5,061 nt of DNA from Faeciplasma gallinarum (lineage in GTDB: Bacteria > Bacillota > Clostridia > Oscillospirales > Ruminococcaceae): the NCBI GenBank assembly GCA_018711085.1, contig DVIR01000067.1, positions 1 to 5,061 on the forward strand, in the 5' to 3' direction. Both the position numbers and the translations under genes were made by a program. A model generated the notes under the pieces. That model was given only the letters and a program-made list of their open reading frames with translations, was not told where the DNA came from and did not search any database. Below are positions 1-4,144 of the stretch, piece by piece (within the stretch, counting starts at the first letter, position 1; each line of letters begins with the position of its first letter).

Positions 1-359
1 TGTTTGCAACCGAGGAATCCCCCATTGAGATTCAGATAGATGTTACCGACATGGTTAAGTCGTACATTGCAGACAACCCCGGCGAAACCGAGATTACGTT
101 TGCCCTTTGCGAAATGAACGGCAACCGCATCCACATCGGCAGTAAGGAAGGCGGCATCTCAAGCGTTGCACTTCTTGACGTAAGATATGAAGGTCAGGAA
201 GAGGAAGAGGCCGCTGCCGAAAAGGCCGCAAGGGTCGAACAGATAAAAGAGACTTTGACCAAAGTCGCAATTATAGCCGTTCCTGTTATAGTTGTCATCG
301 CAGCAGTGATCATAATTATAGTTGTGATTAAAAAGCACAAAAAGGCAAAGAAGAGTTAA
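1..359 (+). CDS. C-terminal part of a membrane-anchored surface protein (DNRLRE/CBM-like domain plus membrane helix)
   Basis: The reading frame is open from base 3 with no stop, so the gene begins left of the window; the ATG at 51 lies inside the domain and is not the start. The first 60 or so visible residues carry a pattern (IDVTDMV, then EITFAL, then IHIGSKEG, then ALLDVRYE) that resembles the last strands of DNRLRE/CBM-like beta-sandwich domains, whose usual form is 'DVT..V', 'SFAL', 'SREG', 'P.L.V.Y'. An acidic, alanine-rich stalk (EEEEAAAEKAA) follows, then one hydrophobic helix of about 22 residues encoded at about 264-329, then a basic tail (KKHKKAKKS). This topology fits a type I membrane protein with its domains outside and the lysine tail in the cytoplasm. 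The domain assignment is from pattern memory, and the function of the missing N-terminal part cannot be known from here. A terminator follows 36 bases later. Confidence 0.72.
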   Translation, partial: FATEESPIEIQIDVTDMVKSYIADNPGETEITFALCEMNGNRIHIGSKEGGISSVALLDVRYEGQEEEEAAAEKAARVEQIKETLTKVAIIAVPVIVVIAAVIIIIVVIKKHKKAKKS

Positions 360-395
360 CGGCAAAAGTCATAAGCTAAAAACAAAATAAAAGAT

Positions 396-431
396 TCCGC
401 ATCGGCCAGTTTGTCCGGTGCGGATTTTTTT
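396..431 (+). terminator. Rho-independent terminator of the surface-protein gene
   Basis: A 10-bp stem (TCCGCATCGG at 396-405 with CCGGTGCGGA at 415-424, one T-G wobble) encloses a 9-base loop and is followed directly by seven T residues (425-431). An A-rich stretch precedes the stem. A second perfect 6-bp stem-loop (TCGGCA 431-436 with TGCCGA 443-448) starts on the last T, so the end of the transcript could fold twice. Confidence 0.9.
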
Positions 432-459
432 CGGCATGCCCTTGCCGAGTAAAGCAATG

Positions 460-489
460 CACGTGATAAAATATCACGTGATAAAATAT
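460..489. repeat. Tandem 15-bp repeat that is also a palindrome (possible operator)
   Basis: The 15-base unit CACGTGATAAAATAT occurs twice in perfect tandem (460-474 and 475-489). The arrangement also creates a perfect inverted repeat: CACGTGATA (460-468), a 3-base spacer AAA, and TATCACGTG (472-480). CACGTG is itself a palindrome. Its size and symmetry fit a site for a dimeric repressor, and the nearest downstream gene is a TetR regulator. It lies about 106 bp upstream of the predicted -35 box, however, so direct repression would need looping or a second promoter. The binding protein is inferred, not shown. Confidence 0.6.
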
Positions 490-594
490 ATCGCTTATTA
501 TTTTGCGGACTGTGGATATTTATTACACAAGTCATGGCTATGTTATAAGCAAATCAGTTCGGATTTAAATGTACGATTGCTCGCCTTATAGAGA

Positions 595-623
595 TTGACA
601 GCCGGCAAACCGTCAGGTACAAT
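595..623 (+). promoter_or_regulatory. Sigma-A type promoter for the tetR-flavodoxin unit
   Basis: TTGACA (595-600) and TACAAT (618-623) are separated by exactly 17 bp. The -35 box matches the consensus perfectly and the -10 box has one mismatch. Transcription should start near 630, giving a leader of about 43 bases before the ATG at 673. The rest of the spacer from 432 to 594 shows no convincing gene. Confidence 0.82.
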
Positions 624-625
624 GA

Positions 626-646
626 TTATATAAGCAATTTATATAA
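626..646. promoter_or_regulatory. Paired TTATATAA palindromes over the predicted transcription start
   Basis: TTATATAA occurs at 626-633 and again at 639-646, separated by GCAAT, so the 21-bp block is an almost perfect inverted repeat. It begins 3 bases after the -10 box and covers the expected start of transcription near 630, where an autorepressing TetR protein would act. Such AT-only sequence can also arise by chance in a spacer this AT-rich, so the role as an operator is inferred. Confidence 0.4.
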
Positions 647-672
647 CTCTTTTATTTCGGATGTGATCAAAG

Positions 673-1239
673 ATGCCAAAGCAAAGAATAACAAAAGAAA
701 GTGTTGTTGACGCCGCCTTTGACATTGCAAGAAGGTATGGCATGGAGCAGGTTATGGTTAAGAACATCGCCGACAACATCGGATGCTCTGTCCAACCCAT
801 ATACAGCTACTGCAACAGCATGGAGGATCTGAAGCGTGACGTAGTAGAGCGGGTAGACGCTTTTATAAGTGAATATGTAGCGGCGCGCATTGATAAAGAC
901 GACATGTTCCGCAGCACAGGAAAAGCATACATTCAGCTTGCTCAGGACGAGCCGAATCTGTTCAAAATATTTATTTTGCACAAGCGCGAGGGAATATCTT
1001 CGCTTAAAGACTTATATCGTTCGGAGGCAAACCCGCAGATTGCCGAATACATTTCCAAGGATCTGAACATCAGCACCGAGAAAGCGATAGAGTTGCATTT
1101 GAACATTTTAATTTACACGATAGGAATAGGCACCATATTTTCAGTCACATCGCCGGGAATATCGGCATCTGAAATATATACGCATCAGGAGCTTGCCTAC
1201 AAGGCTTTCCTTGAGCAGGCGTTGAAAAATGACGACTGA
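673..1239 (+). CDS. TetR/AcrR-family transcriptional regulator
   Basis: The 188-residue length is typical of TetR proteins. Residues 6-55 form the N-terminal three-helix DNA-binding domain: ITKESVVDAAFDIARRYG is helix 1, and the helix-turn-helix spans about 29-48 (VKNIADNIGCSVQPIYSYCN), with the aromatic residues Y44 and Y46 that usually contact DNA backbone. The C-terminal part (about 60-180) is helical and includes EPNLFKIFILHKREG (93-107), a pattern seen in ligand-binding domains of this family. The start at 673 is supported by GGATGTGATC (659-668), which matches the anti-Shine-Dalgarno complement at all but one base; the ATG at 661 is followed at once by TGA and cannot be used. The gene is 44 bp upstream of a flavodoxin on the same strand, presumably co-transcribed. 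Family proteins are usually repressors released by a small ligand. Autoregulation and control of the flavodoxin are inferred from position; the ligand is unknown. Confidence 0.9.
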   Translation: MPKQRITKESVVDAAFDIARRYGMEQVMVKNIADNIGCSVQPIYSYCNSMEDLKRDVVERVDAFISEYVAARIDKDDMFRSTGKAYIQLAQDEPNLFKIFILHKREGISSLKDLYRSEANPQIAEYISKDLNISTEKAIELHLNILIYTIGIGTIFSVTSPGISASEIYTHQELAYKAFLEQALKNDD

Positions 1240-1283
1240 CATTATACTATTTGTAATTTAGCTTTCACAAGGAGAGGTGCACC

Positions 1284-1814
1284 ATGAAAACAGGAATTAT
1301 CATTTATCAATCTAAGTACGGAGCGACAAAAAAGTATGCGCAGTGGCTTGGGGAGCAGACGGGATATCCGTGCACAGAGGTTTCCAAAGCTGATATAAGC
1401 GAGGTATCAAAGTATGACACGGTAGTCCTGTGCGGAGGAATCTACGCATCAGGCATAGCGGGAATCAAATTTTTAAAAAAGAACATAGGAATGCTGAGCG
1501 GGAAGAACTTGGCGATACTGTGCGTAGGGGCGTCTCCTTACGATAAAAACGCATTTGAAGAGGTCAAAGCGCACAATCTTTCAAACGAGCTAAAGGACGT
1601 TCCGGTGTTTTATGCAAGAGGCGCATGGGACGAAAGCAGCATGACGTTTATTGACAGGACGCTGTGCAGAATGCTTCAAAAATCGATATCCAAAAAAGAC
1701 CCCGCGACTTACGAGCCGTGGATGAAGGCGCTCATGTGTGCGCAGGGGCAAAGCTGCGACTGGACGGATAAAAAATATCTGACTCCCCTGCTCGATTATT
1801 TAAACTCACTGTAA
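1284..1814 (+). CDS. Flavodoxin-domain protein (HemG / flavodoxin-5-like)
   Basis: The 176-residue protein begins with a flavodoxin fold: beta-strand MKTGIIIYQS followed by the FMN phosphate-binding loop SKYGATKKYA (residues 10-19), then DTVVLCGGIYASG (45-57), then NLAILCVGASPYDK (75-88). The later FYARGAWD (109-116) corresponds to the 'F.G..d' segment of the HemG-like flavodoxin group (Flavodoxin_5), whose E. coli member is menaquinone-dependent protoporphyrinogen oxidase. Many Clostridia homologues sit outside heme pathways, and no heme gene is visible here, so a generic FMN-dependent electron-transfer or reductase role is safer. Two cysteines lie close together near the C-terminus (C152, C158). 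The start is set by a strong site, AAGGAG (1269-1274) with a 9-base gap. The gene follows tetR by 44 bp and is the likely target of that regulator. Confidence 0.86.
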   Translation: MKTGIIIYQSKYGATKKYAQWLGEQTGYPCTEVSKADISEVSKYDTVVLCGGIYASGIAGIKFLKKNIGMLSGKNLAILCVGASPYDKNAFEEVKAHNLSNELKDVPVFYARGAWDESSMTFIDRTLCRMLQKSISKKDPATYEPWMKALMCAQGQSCDWTDKKYLTPLLDYLNSL

Positions 1815-1822
1815 TTGCCATG

Positions 1823-1859
1823 GCAGTGCGCATCTGCACACTGCACTTATCTTATTTTT
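1823..1859 (+). terminator. Weak hairpin and T-rich tail after the flavodoxin gene
   Basis: GCAGTGCGCA (1823-1832) can pair with TGCACACTGC (1835-1844), with one C-A mismatch and a tight loop, and a T-rich stretch (TTATTTTT, ending at 1859) follows after a gap of several bases. It overlaps a 10-bp palindrome, TGCCATGGCA (1816-1825). The pairing is imperfect and the T-tract is not adjacent, so this is at best a leaky terminator ahead of the better one downstream. Confidence 0.4.
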
Positions 1860-1902
1860 CGGCATGGATTTGCTTACAGGCATTGTTTTCAGGCAGAAAG
1901 TA

Positions 1903-1934
1903 CGCTCGGATCATCACGACCCGAGCGCATTTTT
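1903..1934 (+). terminator. Intrinsic terminator between the convergent flavodoxin and lipoprotein genes
   Basis: A perfect 7-bp GC-rich stem (CGCTCGG 1903-1909 with CCGAGCG 1921-1927) has an 11-base loop and is followed by CA and TTTTT (1930-1934). It would end the tetR-flavodoxin transcript. Read on the minus strand the same hairpin is followed only by TACTTTCT, so it could help end the lipoprotein mRNA but is weaker in that direction. Next to it is a separate perfect inverted repeat, GATGTTT-T-AAACATC (1935-1949). Confidence 0.65.
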
Positions 1935-1963
1935 GATGTTTTAAACATCTCACACAAACTATG

Positions 1964-3142
1964 TTATTTTGTTTGATATACTCTCACTCTGTCTACGTTT
2001 ATGAACCTATCCGTTGCGAGATCGTTTTCCCTGCCGGTGACCGTGACTGTTAAGGTGTGCTCGGTGTTTTCAATTTCTCCGGAATCAAATATCACAACCG
2101 AATCACGTCGTTCCTCGCTGTAACAGTCAATTTCCTGCTCTTCTCCGTCAAGGTTTAAAATCATAATTCCGTGGCTCGGCGCCGTAGAGCCGTACCACAC
2201 GCTGTCTATGGCGGCATCTCCCTCGGAAAGGGTTACTCTGACGGTGTACAAATACGGATCGTCAGTGCTCCAAAGATTAGGCGATAGAATTGCATCGCTG
2301 ACAGATTCAAAAACAACTTCGCTATTTGGCGCAACAGAATGCTCATCCGAAAACTCAGCAACAACAGTGCCGTCGTTATCTAATATTTCCGATGTAACAG
2401 AAAGCGTTTTTTCGGTATCGTACAAATTGTTTACGGTAACCTCAAACGCCGCCTTTCCCGACTCCGCTGAAAGCTCCGGAGTTGTGATGAAGGTATTTGA
2501 GATGTATGCAGGTGATGTCACAATCATATTGACATCACGGACAATTCCGCCGAACAGGCAATAATCCACATTGCCGCCCTCAGGAGAAACCTCAGTCTGA
2601 CGCTCCGAGTCAACCCTGACAGCCAAAACATTTGCACCCTCGTGAATATAGTCGGTTATATCGACTGTAAATCCTGTGTACGCGCCCTTATGGGTGTCGA
2701 CATATTCTCCGTTTACGTACACATCCGCAACCGTTGCAACACCTTCAAATTCGACAAAGACGCGCTTGTCAAGGTAGCTTTCGTCAATTTCAAAATGGCG
2801 TCTATACCACGAAACGAAGCGATAAGACTCTATTTCCTTTTCAAATTCAGGTCCTTTGTGCTTCTCAATTATCTTATTCGCGTGAGGGAGGCTCACAGCC
2901 TCAAACTCACTGTCGTCGAGATCGACCGCCTCACCATTTTTATAATCGGCAGGCGCATAAAGCCAATCCGTGTTAAAATTGATTACTTCTCTTTCCATAT
3001 TCTCTAATTCATATTCGTATAGACCGGTGTCTTGTATCTGCGATTCATTGTCTGACTGCTTAGTTTTGTCAGCTTTGCAGCCGAATAAGAACAGCATTGA
3101 TACAACCACTGCTGCAGCAGTAAATAATAATCCCCTGCGCAT
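1964..3142 (-). CDS. Lipoprotein with GH2 sugar-binding and Ig-like domains but no catalytic barrel
   Basis: This 392-residue protein begins with a lipoprotein signal peptide: basic MRR, hydrophobic core, and lipobox LFGC with acylated C22, so it should sit on the outer face of the membrane. Residues 52-208 match the GH2 N-terminal jelly roll: SLPH (84-87), WYRRHFEI (112-119), VFVEFEGV..ADVYVNGEYV (128-148), DITDYIHEGANVLAVRVD (161-178) and FGGIVRDV (197-204). Residues 209-305 match the GH2 Ig-like domain, ending in LWS..DPYLYTV (290-301). In GH2 enzymes (beta-galactosidase, beta-glucuronidase and relatives) a TIM barrel of about 300 residues with two catalytic glutamates comes next; here it is absent. 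The chain passes instead into about 75 residues (DGEEQEIDCYS..., HTLTVTVTG, FINVDRVRVY) that resemble the second half of a carbohydrate-binding module. The protein may bind sugar but should not hydrolyse it. AAGGGAGG (3151-3158, minus strand) with an 8-base gap sets the start. Confidence 0.85.
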   Translation of the reverse strand: MRRGLLFTAAAVVVSMLFLFGCKADKTKQSDNESQIQDTGLYEYELENMEREVINFNTDWLYAPADYKNGEAVDLDDSEFEAVSLPHANKIIEKHKGPEFEKEIESYRFVSWYRRHFEIDESYLDKRVFVEFEGVATVADVYVNGEYVDTHKGAYTGFTVDITDYIHEGANVLAVRVDSERQTEVSPEGGNVDYCLFGGIVRDVNMIVTSPAYISNTFITTPELSAESGKAAFEVTVNNLYDTEKTLSVTSEILDNDGTVVAEFSDEHSVAPNSEVVFESVSDAILSPNLWSTDDPYLYTVRVTLSEGDAAIDSVWYGSTAPSHGIMILNLDGEEQEIDCYSEERRDSVVIFDSGEIENTEHTLTVTVTGRENDLATDRFINVDRVRVYQTK

Positions 3143-3177
3143 GCCTTATACCTCCCTTATGATTTTGTTATATTAAA

Positions 3178-3206
3178 ATTATAAAATGCTTAAAACTCAA
3201 TATCAA
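3178..3206 (-). promoter_or_regulatory. Sigma-A type promoter for the GH2-like lipoprotein gene
   Basis: Read on the minus strand, TTGATA (3206-3201) and a perfect TATAAT (3183-3178) are separated by 17 bp. Transcription should start near 3171, giving a leader of about 29 bases that includes the AAGGGAGG ribosome site. The intact promoter suggests the gene is still expressed despite the missing enzyme domain. Confidence 0.75.
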
Positions 3207-3214
3207 TCGAATTT

Positions 3215-3242
3215 TTTTAAGAATTATACGGCTATTTTAAGA
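3215..3242. repeat. Direct repeat TTTTAAGA in the divergent control region (possible AraC half-sites)
   Basis: TTTTAAGA occurs at 3215-3222 and 3235-3242, an offset of 20 bp, close to two turns of the helix; the following bases are also similar (ATTATA against TTGCATA). AraC-family proteins typically bind direct repeats about 21 bp apart. Each copy lies 7 or 8 bp from one of the two outward-facing -35 boxes (3201-3206 and 3250-3255). The binding role is inferred, and the short AT-rich repeat could be chance. Confidence 0.45.
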
Positions 3243-3249
3243 TTGCATA

Positions 3250-3278
3250 TTGACCTATATATAAAGCAGCGATATACT
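3250..3278 (+). promoter_or_regulatory. Sigma-A type promoter for the araC-family gene
   Basis: TTGACC (3250-3255) and TATACT (3273-3278) are 17 bp apart, each one base from consensus. The predicted start near 3285 falls on the first base of the ribosome site, so the leader would be only about 12 bases. Another start further upstream remains possible. Confidence 0.65.
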
Positions 3279-3284
3279 TTTTTC

Positions 3285-3293
3285 AGAGGTGAT
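3285..3293 (+). promoter_or_regulatory. Ribosome binding site that decides the araC start
   Basis: AGAGGTGAT matches the anti-Shine-Dalgarno complement over GAGGTGAT and stands 7 bases from GAGG to the ATG at 3297. The upstream in-frame ATG at 3186 has no comparable site, and a translation start there would lie upstream of the predicted promoter. Confidence 0.8.
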
Positions 3294-3296
3294 TTT

Positions 3297-4136
3297 ATGC
3301 TGAGATTTTTCTTTTCCGCTACGGATGAATACAGAAAAAAGCTTCCCTACGGTTTTGCCGGTGTGGGATGCTTCTACGAGCAAGAGCATGTTAAGCGCCC
3401 GGGCGGGCGTGAGGAAACCGAGTGGGTTTACCCGTTTTATCAATGGATACAATGCCGTGAGGGCAGCGGAGAGGTGTGGCTGCAAGGCAAAAAATACAGC
3501 ATATCCAAGGGACAAGGCATGCTTTTGCTGCCAAACGAGCCGCACGAGTACATGTCTGTTGATGGTAAGTGGATGGTCGACTGGGTAATTTTTGACGGTG
3601 CTCAAACCGCAGAGTTTATTAAAAACGTAATGAAAGCGGAACATTCGGGGATATATTCACTTGCATATCCAAACGACATACTTGAGCTGACATCCAAGCT
3701 TTTTGAAACGGCAATAACAGAAAACCCGATGAAATACATAATCTCATCGGGCATAGTTTATCAAATTCTTCTCAATATTTATATAAACGCATTTACAAAG
3801 CAAGCGCCCGCCCTGACGCACAAAGCAGAGAGGCTAAAGCCGGTTTTTGCATATATAAGCACTCACTACGCTGAGGTAATTCCGCTTGAAACGCTTGCGC
3901 AGAAAGTAAAAGTGACACCGCAGCATCTGTGCAACATCTTCAAAAGCCTTACGGGGCAAACGCTTACAGAGTATATCAACGTCGTGAGGATAGGCAAGAG
4001 CAAAGAGCTTTTAAAAAGCACAGACATGCTGATCAAGGAGATTGCTCCGGCTTGCGGGTTTGAGGACGTCAGCTATTTCTGCGAAATATTCAAGCGCTCC
4101 GAAGGCATGACACCAACAGCTTTCAGAGGGCGGTGA
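3297..4136 (+). CDS. AraC-family transcriptional regulator with cupin-type sensing domain
   Basis: From the chosen ATG the protein has 279 residues, normal for AraC regulators with an N-terminal sensor. Residues 44-110 match the AraC cupin ligand-binding domain: FYQWIQCREGSGEVWLQGK, then YSISKGQGMLLLPNEPHEY (67-85), the usual 'G.G.LLP...PH.Y' strand. The C-terminal part holds the two helix-turn-helix motifs: the first at about 196-217 (LETLAQKVKVTPQHLCNIFK) and the second at about 245-267 (IKEIAPACGFEDVSYFCEIF), closed by the family signature FKRSEGMTPTAFR (265-277). Members of this type usually activate sugar-use genes when a sugar binds the cupin domain. The gene is divergent from the GH2-like lipoprotein and shares a 154-bp control region with it, so that gene is the likely target (inference). 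The frame upstream to 3186 is open but not used. Its stop codon is 8 bp from the recombinase stop, with no terminator between them. Confidence 0.9.
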   Translation: MLRFFFSATDEYRKKLPYGFAGVGCFYEQEHVKRPGGREETEWVYPFYQWIQCREGSGEVWLQGKKYSISKGQGMLLLPNEPHEYMSVDGKWMVDWVIFDGAQTAEFIKNVMKAEHSGIYSLAYPNDILELTSKLFETAITENPMKYIISSGIVYQILLNIYINAFTKQAPALTHKAERLKPVFAYISTHYAEVIPLETLAQKVKVTPQHLCNIFKSLTGQTLTEYINVVRIGKSKELLKSTDMLIKEIAPACGFEDVSYFCEIFKRSEGMTPTAFRGR

Positions 4137-4144
4137 GGCGTATT
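4137..4144. other. Convergent araC-recombinase junction, candidate element boundary
   Basis: Only 8 bases separate the two stop codons, and there is no hairpin or T-tract. A GA dinucleotide, the crossover core used by TnpX/TndX-type large serine recombinases, is present in the araC stop codon (4135-4136). If a mobile element carrying the recombinase inserted here, its end would lie in or next to this stretch. This rests on gene order only; the other end of the element and the uninterrupted target are not visible. Confidence 0.3.

Noticed and set aside
460..489. CRISPR-like array
   Set aside because: There are only two 15-base units with no spacers between them, and no cas gene is present.
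667..981. Minus-strand open frame over tetR
   Set aside because: It is the shadow of a clear TetR gene and is cysteine- and valine-rich without a family pattern.
1816..1825. TGCCATGGCA palindrome as an operator
   Set aside because: It lies just after a stop codon, far from any promoter, and short perfect palindromes of this size are not rare.
2208..3007. Plus-strand open frames inside the GH2-like lipoprotein gene
   Set aside because: They are opposite a strongly supported gene and have no credible start signals.
3186..3296. N-terminal extension of the araC-family protein from the ATG at 3186
   Set aside because: There is no ribosome site before it, it would cover the divergent promoter region, and the encoded 37 residues do not resemble the family. 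The ATG at 3297 has a strong site and gives the usual length.
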